Source: Acidisoma cellulosilyticum
Lineage (GTDB): Bacteria > Pseudomonadota > Alphaproteobacteria > Acetobacterales > Acetobacteraceae
DNA length: 64,000 nt
Assembly (NCBI RefSeq): GCF_020621385.1
Contig: NZ_JAESVA010000002.1
Coordinates: forward strand, 620,001 to 684,000
Direction: 5' to 3'
The notes beneath the pieces were generated by a model, which saw only the letters and a program-made list of their open reading frames with translations, was not told the DNA's origin and searched no databases. The position numbers and the translations under genes were made by a program. Numbering within the stretch: the first letter of the stretch is position 1; every line of letters starts with the position of its first letter. Of the stretch, positions 1 through 7,809 are shown in pieces.

Positions 1-48
1 ATGCGCCGTATTTCGGACGAAAGCTCCGTCAGCTCGCTCTTCGATTAA
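1..48 (+). CDS. C-terminal end of an upstream gene (partial)
   Basis: Frame 1 is open from the window edge to a TAA at 46-48 and encodes a short tail ending in SSLFD. It stops 11 bases before the phosphatase start at 60, which fits the end of an upstream gene in the same operon. Too little is present to name it, and a chance open frame of this length is possible. Confidence 0.4.
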   Translation: MRRISDESSVSSLFD

Positions 49-59
49 GGATCATCCCC

Positions 60-632
60 ATGACGCAGCTGACGCCAGTCGCCTTCTGGTTCCTTCGCCA
101 TGGCGAAACGGACTGGAATGCCCAGAACCTGAGCCAGGGCGATATCGATATTCCCTTGAATGCGACCGGGCGGGCGCAGGCCTTGCGCGCCGCCGAGCTG
201 ATGCAGGGCCATGCGATCGCGACCATCGTCGCCTCCACCTTGTCCCGCGCGAAGGATACGGCAGAGGCCGTTTCCGCCGTCACCGGGATTGCGGTCCAGA
301 CCGATGACGGGCTGCGGGAAGTGAAGTTCGGCGAGCAGGAAGGCCAGCCGATGGGCGATTGGTACGATGACTGGATCGCCGGCACCTATACGCCGGACCG
401 GGCCGAGACCTTCGCAGGCCTGCGGGAACGCGTGACGCTCGCTATCAACCGCGCGCTGGAAAAGCCGGCACCGGTTCTGGTCGTCGCCCATGGCGCCTTG
501 TTCCGCGCCGTGCGCGCAGCGATGGGGCTGGAACCCAATGTGCGCACGCCGAACGCCATGCCGATCTTCTGCGAGCCGCCCAAGGCCGAAGGTGAACCCT
601 GGACGCTGACGCCGGTCGAGACAGGGGTTTAA
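60..632 (+). CDS. Histidine phosphatase family protein (phosphoglycerate mutase-like)
   Basis: This 190-residue protein belongs to the histidine phosphatase superfamily. The N-terminal RHGETDWN motif (residues 13-20) carries the phospho-accepting His14, and a second catalytic histidine sits in VVAHGA near residue 143. The family includes cofactor-dependent phosphoglycerate mutases and broad phosphomonoesterases such as CobC or GpmB relatives. The substrate cannot be read from sequence. The length is normal for the family. The start is the first ATG of the frame, just downstream of a short upstream coding tail, so it may be the last gene of an operon. Confidence 0.85.
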   Translation: MTQLTPVAFWFLRHGETDWNAQNLSQGDIDIPLNATGRAQALRAAELMQGHAIATIVASTLSRAKDTAEAVSAVTGIAVQTDDGLREVKFGEQEGQPMGDWYDDWIAGTYTPDRAETFAGLRERVTLAINRALEKPAPVLVVAHGALFRAVRAAMGLEPNVRTPNAMPIFCEPPKAEGEPWTLTPVETGV

Positions 633-682
633 ATCTTCTCCGACAGGCCGATCGCGCTCTATGCTAGACTGCGTTAATTGCC

Positions 683-898
683 ATGGCGGTGAACGACATG
701 CGGTCTACCGTTTCTATAGACGATCTCCTGTATGAGAAGGCCAGCAAGGTCAGCGGCATTGAGGAGCAATCGGCGGTCATCAACGAGGCCCTGAAAGCTT
801 TGATCGAGCGCGAAAGCGCTCGGCGCCTGGTTCAGCTTGGCGGAACCGAGCCCGGCTTGCTGCCGCCCGACCGGCGGCGACCTGTTTCTGCTTCTTGA
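683..898 (+). CDS. vapB: VapB-type antitoxin
   Basis: This 71-residue protein has a ribbon-helix-helix-like N-terminus (STVSIDDLLYEKASKVSG) followed by an INEALKALIERE helix, the layout of VapB antitoxins of the DUF2191 kind. Its C-terminal tail would wrap the toxin. The stop codon overlaps the TTG start of the downstream PIN-domain gene by four bases, a typical toxin-antitoxin arrangement. An alternative start is the ATG at 698. A weak -10-like TATGCT lies near 660-665. The complex would be expected to autorepress the operon. Confidence 0.8.
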   Translation: MAVNDMRSTVSIDDLLYEKASKVSGIEEQSAVINEALKALIERESARRLVQLGGTEPGLLPPDRRRPVSAS

Positions 899-1272
899 TC
901 CTGGTTGATACCTCCGTCTGGATCGATCACCTGCGGATCGAGGATAGGACGCTTGCCGGTTTGCTGAATTCCGGCGTTGTTATCTGTCACCCTTTCATCA
1001 TCGGAGAGATTGCGCTTGGCAGTCTTCGTAACCGGCGGCGCGTGATCGATGCTCTCCAAGGGCTCGCTTCTCTGCCCAGCGTGGATGACGCGACGGTGCT
1101 GAGTTTCATCGAGCAACTGGGGTTAGGAGGACGCGGTATCGGCTATGTCGACGCTCACCTGATGACAGCGGCAGCAAAAACCGCAGGCACAACCATCTGG
1201 ACAAGAGACCGTCGACTGAGGAATGTCGCGCACGAACTGTCGCTGGCAACGCCAGACAATCTGCTGACCTGA
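895..1272 (+). CDS. vapC: VapC-type PIN-domain ribonuclease toxin
   Basis: This 125-residue PIN domain has the four expected acidic positions: Asp5 in VDTSVW, Glu38 in GEIALG, Asp86 in YVDAHL and Asp105 in TRDRRL. These coordinate the metal ions used for RNA cleavage in VapC toxins. The start codon is TTG and overlaps the vapB stop by four bases, implying translational coupling. The length is typical and no key residue is missing, so the toxin is probably intact. The RNA target (often initiator tRNA or 23S rRNA in the family) cannot be inferred. Confidence 0.85.
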   Translation: MILVDTSVWIDHLRIEDRTLAGLLNSGVVICHPFIIGEIALGSLRNRRRVIDALQGLASLPSVDDATVLSFIEQLGLGGRGIGYVDAHLMTAAAKTAGTTIWTRDRRLRNVAHELSLATPDNLLT

Positions 1273-1275
1273 CTA

Positions 1276-2505
1276 TCAGGCGTCCTGACACACCGGCTTC
1301 GTGATCCGGTAAAGTCCGACATCGATGGCACTCGCGCGGAACCCTGCCTCGCAATAGGCGAGATAATAATCCCAGCGGCGGCTGAAGGCCTCATCCATGC
1401 CTTCGGCCCGCAGCCGCGGCGTCGCCGTATGGAAGCGACGGCGCCATTCGGCCAGCGTTTCGGCGTAGCTGAGACCGAAGGTCTCCACGCTGTCCAGCGT
1501 CAGCCCGACGCGGGCGATTTCCGCCTGCATGATCGATATCGTCGGCAGCATGCCGCCGGGAAAGACATAGAGCTGGATGAAATCCGGCACTCGCAGATAG
1601 GCCTCGAACTTCTCCTCCGAAATCGAAATCACCTGCAGCACGGCGGTGCCGCCGGGCGCCAGGCAGTCCTGCAGCCGCTGGAAATAGAGCGGCCAATAGT
1701 CGCGGCCGACTGCTTCCAGCATTTCGATGGAGACGACGCGGTCGAACTGGCCTTCGACATCGCGGTAATCCTGCAAGCGCAGATCCGCCTGGCCGGCCTG
1801 GACCGAGAAGGCCAGCCGGTCGCTGGCATAGGCGAGCTGCGCCGGGGAGAGCGTCAGTCCGGTGACACGACAACCCCGTTGGACCAGACGTTCGGCGAGA
1901 CCGCCCCAACCGCAGCCGATCTCCAACACCTCTTCCCCACCATCGATATCGAGCAATTGCAGAATGCGATCCTGCTTCGCCGTCTGCGCCTGTTCCAGCG
2001 TCAGCCGCGACGGACGGTACAGGGCCGAGGAATAGGTCATCCCGTCATCCAGCCAGCGCCGATAGAAGTCGTTGCCGAGATCGTAATGGGCCATGATATT
2101 GCGCCGCGCGCCCATCTTGGTATTGGCATGCCGGCCGTGGCGCAGCCTGTTAACGACGCGCGTGAGCCAGGAACCGTCGAGCGAATTGCCCAGCGCGGTC
2201 TGATTGCGGGCAGCGAGTTCGATCAGCACCGGCAGGTCGGGACTTTGCCAATCCCCATCCATATAGGATTCCGCGAAACCGACATCGCCACGCAGCGCCA
2301 GCTTCAGCAGGGGCCGCCAATTATGCAGCACGAGCACCGCTTCCGGTCCGGGCTCGCGGCCCTGGCCGATCAGTTCGACGCCGCCGGGCAGACGGACGAC
2401 AAGACGCCCGAGCGCCAGACGTCGCAACAGCTTGGCCAGCACGAAGCGTCCGGCAAGCGCGCCGGGGGCAAAAGGAATAGAAGCCGAGGCAACAAAACTG
2501 GACAT
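1276..2505 (-). CDS. cfa: Cyclopropane-fatty-acyl-phospholipid synthase family methyltransferase
   Basis: This protein of about 409 residues is a SAM-dependent methyltransferase of the CFA synthase family, which acts on unsaturated acyl chains of membrane phospholipids. It shows HYDLGNDFY, the SAM-binding EIGCGWGGLAE motif and the FPGGMLPT segment typical of CFA enzymes. The ATG at 2505 was chosen because it lies two bases after the stop of the DUF1365 gene. A longer frame starting at 2598 would run far into that gene. It is the last of three co-directed genes (FAD oxidoreductase, DUF1365, CFA). The neighbours suggest a product other than a plain cyclopropane, such as a methylated or further oxidised chain; that is inference. 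Confidence 0.88.
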   Translation of the reverse strand: MSSFVASASIPFAPGALAGRFVLAKLLRRLALGRLVVRLPGGVELIGQGREPGPEAVLVLHNWRPLLKLALRGDVGFAESYMDGDWQSPDLPVLIELAARNQTALGNSLDGSWLTRVVNRLRHGRHANTKMGARRNIMAHYDLGNDFYRRWLDDGMTYSSALYRPSRLTLEQAQTAKQDRILQLLDIDGGEEVLEIGCGWGGLAERLVQRGCRVTGLTLSPAQLAYASDRLAFSVQAGQADLRLQDYRDVEGQFDRVVSIEMLEAVGRDYWPLYFQRLQDCLAPGGTAVLQVISISEEKFEAYLRVPDFIQLYVFPGGMLPTISIMQAEIARVGLTLDSVETFGLSYAETLAEWRRRFHTATPRLRAEGMDEAFSRRWDYYLAYCEAGFRASAIDVGLYRITKPVCQDA

Positions 2506-2507
2506 GA

Positions 2508-3311
2508 TCAGCCTGTCACGATTGTCACGGGGTGGGGTGGCGGCGCGGGCTTCGGATGAAAGCCGACCTTCTTGCGCCAAAGCTTCAAGGCTTCCCAATG
2601 GATGCCGGTCACAACCTTGAGACTGAGCGCGGGAGACCGCAGAAAATTGCCGAGCAGCGCGCGATCGGTCAATTCGACACGGCGGCCCGTGAGGCTGGCG
2701 GTGATCAGCTTGCCCGTTGCCTCCCCCATATTGCCCAATCCCAATCCGTCGATGACGACCGACATGCGCGCGCCCGGCGGCACCACACGGAAGCGATATT
2801 CCATGTCCATGGGCATGAAGGGCGAGACGTAGAAGACTTTCCGCGAAGCCTGACAGATCAAGCGGCTTTCTGGTTTCTCGACCCGGATCAGATAGCTGTG
2901 GCGCTGCCCGAAGGTATTGTTGACCTGATACAGAATGCTGGTCAGCACGCCCGCCGCGTCATGACAGAAAAACACGCTGAGCGGATTGAAGGCATGACCC
3001 AGCACGCGCGGCATCGACAACAGCCGGATCGGGCCTGACGCATCAATGCCGGCATCGGTGCATTGACCCCTCACCCAGTCGCGCAAGCCGCGCTTGCGTC
3101 CGTCGCCATGGTCGCGTTCAAAAAAACTCACCAGATTGAAACGGCCGATGGAGAAAAGCCTCAACTTTGACGAAAGGCTTTCCAGATCATCAAGGTCGAT
3201 AAGCAAGGAGAAGATGCGATACCGCAACTCATGCCTGACCGGATGATAGCGCCGGTGGGTCACGATACCGGGATAGAGGGCCGATTGCATGATGCTGCCC
3301 CTGACCGTCAT
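2508..3311 (-). CDS. DUF1365 domain-containing protein
   Basis: This protein of about 267 residues belongs to the DUF1365 family (SALYPGIVTHRRYHPVRHEL at its start, then LLSMPRVLGHAFNPLSVFFC). The family commonly sits between an FAD-dependent oxidoreductase and a CFA-like methyltransferase, as here, and its biochemical role is not established. The ATG at 3311 overlaps the upstream stop in an ATGA arrangement, which supports it over the longer frame from 3392. The ATG at 3290 is an alternative. Translational coupling on both sides indicates one operon for the three proteins. Confidence 0.85.
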   Translation of the reverse strand: MTVRGSIMQSALYPGIVTHRRYHPVRHELRYRIFSLLIDLDDLESLSSKLRLFSIGRFNLVSFFERDHGDGRKRGLRDWVRGQCTDAGIDASGPIRLLSMPRVLGHAFNPLSVFFCHDAAGVLTSILYQVNNTFGQRHSYLIRVEKPESRLICQASRKVFYVSPFMPMDMEYRFRVVPPGARMSVVIDGLGLGNMGEATGKLITASLTGRRVELTDRALLGNFLRSPALSLKVVTGIHWEALKLWRKKVGFHPKPAPPPHPVTIVTG

Positions 3312-4696
3312 GCGGCGAGCGGTTGCGGCGTGGATTGGGCAAGTCCGCCGGTGGGCAGGAAAATGCGCCCTGATTCCTCGGCAACCGTCCAAGGGCGCCG
3401 CACGGAACCGAGCGCCTCGGCAACAGCGAGCCCGGCCTGCAAACCATCTTCATGAAAACCGGCGCCGAACCAGGCACCGCAGAACCAGACGCCGCTGCGT
3501 CCCTGGATATCCCAAAGGCGCCGCTGGGCCGCCAGGGATCGCGCGTCGAACAGCGGATGCGCGTAAGTCTCTGTCTGCACCATGCTGCCCATTTTGGGCG
3601 GGCGCGGCGGATTGATGCTGACGAAATAATCCTTGCGCGGCGGAAGATTCTGCAGGCGGTTCATCCAATAGGTCAGGTACGGAGAGACCGCGCCGTCCTG
3701 CTCCGCTTCGATGAAGTTCCAGGATGACCAGGCGCGGCGGCGCTTGGGCATCAGGCTGCTGTCAGTATGCAGCACAGCGAGATTCTTCGTGCTCCGGAAG
3801 GCGCCGAGCAGGTCGCGCTCCAGTTCATCGGCATCGCCCAGCATCGCCAAGGCCTGATGCGCGTGTGTGGCGATGACAACTTGATCGTGCTCAACCGTCT
3901 CGCCGCTCATGTCCCGCAACCGCACGCGCTTGCCCAGGCGTTCGACGCTGCGGATCGGCCGGTTAAGGCAGATACGTCCCGACATGCCCGACACCAACTT
4001 GAAGACATAGGAAGACGACCCGCCTGAAACCGTGCGCCAGATCGGGCGGCGCGCGATCTGCAGCAACCCGTGGTTGACACAGAAACGCAGAAAGGCACCG
4101 GCCGGATAATGCGCGACCCCGTCCGTCGGTGTCGACCAGATGGCGGAAGCCATGGGCAGAAGATGATCGTCCCGAAAAGCGGCGCTATATCGCCGAAGAT
4201 CGAGATAGGCACCGAGACTCATCGTCTCCCGCTCGACCATCGCGATATCGGCCGGCGCTTCGCGATAGAAGCGCAGCAGATCGCGCAGCATGGACCAGAA
4301 GCGCGGCCGCAGAATGTTGCGCGGCTGCGCGAAAAGTCCCGGCAGATCGCGGCCGGCATATTCGAAGCCCCCCTCATCCTTCGAGACGGCGAAGGACATG
4401 TCTGACGCTTCCGTCCGCACATCCAGGTGCCGGAACAGCGCCGTCAGATTGGGATAGGTCTGCTCGTTATAGACGATGAAGCCGGTATCGATGCCGAGCG
4501 GGCCGGTCGGGCTTGGCACAAAGGCCGTGTTGCTATGGCCGCCGAGGCGATCATCGGCCTCGTACAGCGTGACGTGATGGTGCTGGCTGAGCAGCCAGGC
4601 GGCCGAGAGACCGGCAATGCCCGAGCCGATCACGGCGATGTCCAAAGGACCAGAGTGAGGCCCCGCCGCAACCGGTTCGGAAAAGTTCAAAGACAT
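3308..4696 (-). CDS. FAD-dependent oxidoreductase (flavin amine-oxidase family)
   Basis: This protein of about 462 residues has an N-terminal dinucleotide-binding GSGIAG motif (residues 24-29), an acidic strand end (LYEADDRLGGHSNT) and a C-terminal FCGAWFGAGFHEDGLQAG FAD-binding segment, as in the amine oxidase/phytoene desaturase superfamily. Family members in this cluster type are annotated as NAD/FAD-binding proteins. In Rhodobacter a flavin desaturase (UfaD) takes part in furan fatty acid synthesis, so an acyl-chain desaturase role is a reasonable guess but unproven. The start at 4696 lies 18 bases after a candidate EcfG-type -10 element and is preceded by a purine-rich GGATGGGATGG. Confidence 0.82.
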   Translation of the reverse strand: MSLNFSEPVAAGPHSGPLDIAVIGSGIAGLSAAWLLSQHHHVTLYEADDRLGGHSNTAFVPSPTGPLGIDTGFIVYNEQTYPNLTALFRHLDVRTEASDMSFAVSKDEGGFEYAGRDLPGLFAQPRNILRPRFWSMLRDLLRFYREAPADIAMVERETMSLGAYLDLRRYSAAFRDDHLLPMASAIWSTPTDGVAHYPAGAFLRFCVNHGLLQIARRPIWRTVSGGSSSYVFKLVSGMSGRICLNRPIRSVERLGKRVRLRDMSGETVEHDQVVIATHAHQALAMLGDADELERDLLGAFRSTKNLAVLHTDSSLMPKRRRAWSSWNFIEAEQDGAVSPYLTYWMNRLQNLPPRKDYFVSINPPRPPKMGSMVQTETYAHPLFDARSLAAQRRLWDIQGRSGVWFCGAWFGAGFHEDGLQAGLAVAEALGSVRRPWTVAEESGRIFLPTGGLAQSTPQPLAA

Positions 4697-4718
4697 GCGT
4701 CCATCCCATCCACCTGTT

Positions 4719-4744
4719 GGAACGGTCTTCGGCTCCAACTTGTT
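4719..4744 (+). promoter_or_regulatory. Possible overlapping EcfG-like promoter, plus strand
   Basis: On the plus strand GGAAC at 4719-4723 is followed by 17 bases and TGTT at 4741-4744, an imperfect EcfG-like element facing the esterase gene at 4862. It overlaps the better minus-strand element because the region is an inverted repeat. The -10 deviates from CGTT, so this is weaker. Confidence 0.25.
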
Positions 4745-4746
4745 CC
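4721..4746 (-). promoter_or_regulatory. Candidate EcfG-type (general stress sigma) promoter, minus strand
   Basis: Read on the minus strand, GGAAC at 4746-4742 is followed by exactly 17 bases and CGTT at 4724-4721. This matches the published alphaproteobacterial EcfG consensus (GGAAC, 16-17 bases, CGTT). Transcription would begin close to 4714, leaving a short leader before the ATG at 4696. The match is by eye and has no experimental support. Confidence 0.5.
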
Positions 4747-4861
4747 CTACGCAGGGAAAACCAGCGTGGATGCAGGGACCAGACCTGCCACGGACCCTCT
4801 CGCGCGCTGACGGCGGAGACGCTTCACTCCGCCCAGGACAGAGGCAGGATGTCAGGATTCC

Positions 4862-5788
4862 ATGCGGCATGGGTTGCAAGAGCGTGAACAGCAGACGGCG
4901 ATATCCGCCCCCACGCGGCGCGGCGTGACCCGCGGCATGCTCGGTTTGGGCGGTCTCGGCATCGTCAGTCTGGTGACGACGGCCTGCTCACCTTTGGGTG
5001 TGCTGAACGGCATGGCACCACGCCGGCAGGCAGCGCAGGACATCGCCTATGGCAGCGATCCGCGCCAGCGGCTGGATATCTATGTGCCTGAGGGCCTGAG
5101 ATCCCCGGCCCCGGTCATCGTCTTCTATTATGGCGGCAGTTGGGACAGCGGATCGAAGGCGATGTATCGCTTCGTCGGTGGCGCGCTGGCCGCACAAGGG
5201 TTCGTGACCGTCATCCCAGATTACCGGCTTTATCCGCAGGTGCGCTACCCGACTTTTCTGGACGATTGCGCGAGTGCCTTCGCCTGGACTGCCGAACACG
5301 CCAGGCAATGGGGCGGCAGCGACACGCAGTTTCTGATGGGCCATTCCGCCGGGGCCTATAACGCTGCCATGCTCGCGCTCGACCTGTCCTATCTCCGCGC
5401 CGCGCAAAGCCGGCTGATGCCGGCCGGTACCGTGGGGATCGCCGGGCCGTATGACTTCCTGCCGCTGGAAAGCGCAGAGCTGAAGACGATCTTCGGCTTC
5501 CCGACCGCACCGCTGACCCAACCGATCAACCATGTCGACGGCCATAACGCGCCGATGCTGCTGCTGGCCGGCACTCAGGATACCACCGTGTTGCCGCGCA
5601 ATACGACGCGCCTTGCCGCGCGCATTCGGGACGCCGGCGGTCCGGTCTCATCGAAGCTTTATCCGGGCATCGATCACCGGGAGATCATCGGCGCCATCGG
5701 GCAGCCCTTCCGCTTCCTCGCGCCGACCTTGTCCGACAGCGTGTCGTTCCTGCACCAAACCGCATCTGCCAAGGTTCAGCCCGCGTAG
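4862..5788 (+). CDS. Alpha/beta hydrolase (carboxylesterase/lipase-like), probable lipoprotein
   Basis: This 308-residue protein has the YYGGSW oxyanion-hole segment near residue 89, a GHSAG nucleophile elbow near residue 160, and a catalytic Asp/His region near the end (GTQDTTV and GIDHREI), as in BD-FAE/carboxylesterase-like hydrolases. The N-terminus has twin arginines (TRRGVTRG), a hydrophobic stretch and a lipobox ending LVTTAC with Cys42, so export and lipid attachment are likely. It starts the plus-strand arm of the lipid-modification cluster, divergent from the FAD oxidoreductase. The substrate is unknown; an acyl ester fits the context. Confidence 0.82.
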   Translation: MRHGLQEREQQTAISAPTRRGVTRGMLGLGGLGIVSLVTTACSPLGVLNGMAPRRQAAQDIAYGSDPRQRLDIYVPEGLRSPAPVIVFYYGGSWDSGSKAMYRFVGGALAAQGFVTVIPDYRLYPQVRYPTFLDDCASAFAWTAEHARQWGGSDTQFLMGHSAGAYNAAMLALDLSYLRAAQSRLMPAGTVGIAGPYDFLPLESAELKTIFGFPTAPLTQPINHVDGHNAPMLLLAGTQDTTVLPRNTTRLAARIRDAGGPVSSKLYPGIDHREIIGAIGQPFRFLAPTLSDSVSFLHQTASAKVQPA

Positions 5789-5795
5789 GGTTTTC

Positions 5796-6599
5796 ATGGC
5801 GCTTCTTCTCTTCGTCACGCTTCTATGCTGCAGCCTGCTGATGCTGATCGCCTGGCGCGTGCAGCAGGCGAGCGGCAATAGTACCTGGATCGATGTCGCC
5901 TGGACTTTTGGCACCGGCGCCGCCGGCATCGGTCTCGTGCTTTGGCCTTTGCACGGTTATGGGCCGATCACCGGGCGACAGACGGTCGTGTCCGTCCTCG
6001 CTGCCATTTGGGCGCTGCGGCTCGGCATCCATCTTCTGCGCCGCGCGCTGAAAGGCCGTGACGATCCGCGCTATGCCAAGCTCAAGGACAGCTGGGGCGA
6101 AAGCTATGTGTGGAAGATGCCGGCCTTCCTGCAGATACAAGCGGTCAGCGTCTTTATCCTCGGCCTGTTCATCCTGCTCGCCGGGCGTAACCCGGCGCCC
6201 GGCCTCAACCCGCTCGACATTCTCGCGACCCTGGTTGCGGTCTGTTCCATCGCCGGGGAAGCAATAGCCGACCGTGAGGTCGCGCGCTTCGCGGCCGATC
6301 CCGCGAACAAGGGCAGGATCTGCGAGACAGGGCTTTGGGGCTGGTCGCGCCATCCCAATTACTTTTTCGAGTGGCTGATCTGGGTCGCCTATGCCCTTTT
6401 CGCAATCAGCGGTTTCGCATCGGCGTGGGGACTGCTCGCCTGGGCCGGCCCGATCGTCATGTATCTGGTCCTCGTTCACGCCTCCGGCATACCGCCGACG
6501 GAAGCGCATATGCTGCAGTCCCGCGGCGACGCATTCCGCGACTATCAACACCGCGTCTCCAAGTTTGTCCCCCTCCCGCCACGGAAACCTCGCCCATGA
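5796..6599 (+). CDS. DUF1295 domain membrane protein (steroid 5-alpha-reductase-like)
   Basis: This polytopic membrane protein of 267 residues has a C-terminal RHPNYFFEWLIW motif, the signature of the DUF1295/steroid 5-alpha-reductase and isoprenylcysteine methyltransferase-like fold. The ATG at 5796 was chosen because the protein then begins with a hydrophobic helix (MALLLFVTLL) seven bases after the hydrolase stop. The longer frame starting at 5532 lies over the hydrolase gene. Its stop overlaps the start of the next methyltransferase (ATGA), so the three plus-strand genes form an operon. Reduction of an unsaturated lipid is possible but not shown. Confidence 0.82.
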   Translation: MALLLFVTLLCCSLLMLIAWRVQQASGNSTWIDVAWTFGTGAAGIGLVLWPLHGYGPITGRQTVVSVLAAIWALRLGIHLLRRALKGRDDPRYAKLKDSWGESYVWKMPAFLQIQAVSVFILGLFILLAGRNPAPGLNPLDILATLVAVCSIAGEAIADREVARFAADPANKGRICETGLWGWSRHPNYFFEWLIWVAYALFAISGFASAWGLLAWAGPIVMYLVLVHASGIPPTEAHMLQSRGDAFRDYQHRVSKFVPLPPRKPRP

Positions 6600-7621
6600 C
6601 CGCGCTTGCGACCATCGCTGCCGCCACTGCCGAGCGCTTTCCCATCCCCGATGCGCTGTCGCGCCTCGGCATCACCATGATGGTCGCGCGCACGCGGGAG
6701 AAACTGGCCGCGCAGAGCGGCAGTGACGGGAAGTTCGCTGCCGATATGGTGGATTTTCCGATTGCGCAGCACACGGATGCCGCGAACGCGCAGCATTACG
6801 AAGTGCCGGCAGCCTTTTTCGGCAAAGTCTTGGGACAGCGACGCAAATATTCGTCCTGCCTTTATGAGACCGGGCGCGAAACCCTGGCCGAGGCTGAAAT
6901 CCTGGCGCTGCAAGCGACCGTGGACCATGCCGCGATCATGGATGGGCAGGATATCCTGGAACTCGGCTGCGGTTGGGGGTCACTGACGCTGTTCATGGGC
7001 GAGATGTTTCCGAGCGCCCGCATCACTGCCGTCTCCAACTCGGCCTCTCAACGCGCCCATATCGAGGCCGAAGCGCGGTCGCGGGGTTTGACCAATATCC
7101 GCGTCATCACCGCCGATATGAACGATTTCCGTGCCGAGGGCCGTTTCGACCGCATCGTCTCGGTCGAGATGTTCGAGCATATGGCCAATTGGCGGCCGCT
7201 GCTGTCCGGCATGCGGGATTGGCTGAGGCCGAATGGTTTGGCGATGATCCATATCTTTACCCATCGCCTGGCGCCCTATCGCTTCGACCTGAACGACAAG
7301 GCGGATTGGATCGCGCAGCATTTCTTCACCGGCGGCATCATGCCGAGCCGCCAATTGATGCGCTGCTTCCCCGACCTTTTCTCCGTCGAACAGGAATGGC
7401 AGTGGAGCGGCCAGCATTATCAGCGCACGGCGGACGATTGGCTGCGCAATTTCGATGCGAACCGCGCAGACATCCGTCAGATCCTGTCACCCGTCTATGG
7501 GCGCGATACTGCTGTCTGGGAGCGCCGCTGGCGGCTGTTCTTCCTGGCCACCGCCGGCCTGTTCGGTCATGCCGACGGCGAGGAATGGGGCGTCACGCAT
7601 TACCGCCTGCGGCCGGCGTAA
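6596..7621 (+). CDS. Second CFA-family SAM-dependent methyltransferase
   Basis: This 341-residue methyltransferase has an ELGCGWGSLTLFMGE SAM motif, an acidic strand-5 motif (DRIVSVEMFEHM) and an IFTHRLAPYRF segment. It belongs to the CFA-synthase superfamily but to a shorter subgroup than the gene at 1276-2505. The start at 6596 overlaps the DUF1295 stop by ATGA. Two CFA-like enzymes in one cluster suggest distinct acyl substrates or positions. Confidence 0.85.
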   Translation: MTALATIAAATAERFPIPDALSRLGITMMVARTREKLAAQSGSDGKFAADMVDFPIAQHTDAANAQHYEVPAAFFGKVLGQRRKYSSCLYETGRETLAEAEILALQATVDHAAIMDGQDILELGCGWGSLTLFMGEMFPSARITAVSNSASQRAHIEAEARSRGLTNIRVITADMNDFRAEGRFDRIVSVEMFEHMANWRPLLSGMRDWLRPNGLAMIHIFTHRLAPYRFDLNDKADWIAQHFFTGGIMPSRQLMRCFPDLFSVEQEWQWSGQHYQRTADDWLRNFDANRADIRQILSPVYGRDTAVWERRWRLFFLATAGLFGHADGEEWGVTHYRLRPA

Positions 7622-7710
7622 GGTTGCTTCCGCATGATTCGGCCGGATTCACATTTGCAAAATCAAAATAGGACTATTGACCTTGCAATAAAAAACTATT
7701 CGGTTTTTGT

Positions 7711-7740
7711 TTGAATTTCGGCAAATTAAGCTTTTATAAA
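7711..7740 (+). promoter_or_regulatory. Candidate sigma-70-type promoter of the outer-membrane protein gene
   Basis: In an AT-rich stretch, TTGAAT (7711-7716) and TATAAA (7735-7740) are separated by 18 bases and face the barrel gene at 7810. The 188-base gap between 7621 and 7810 holds no other feature I recognise. Confidence 0.4.
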
Positions 7741-7809
7741 TAAAACATCGACATAATCCCCGCTCCATCTACAAGACTTGGTCAATCCGGTTTTGCGAGG
7801 GGTTTCAGC

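Noticed and set aside
1429-2559. 376-residue plus-strand frame over the CFA gene
   Set aside because: A GC-rich antisense shadow with no recognisable motif, whereas the minus strand encodes a clear methyltransferase.
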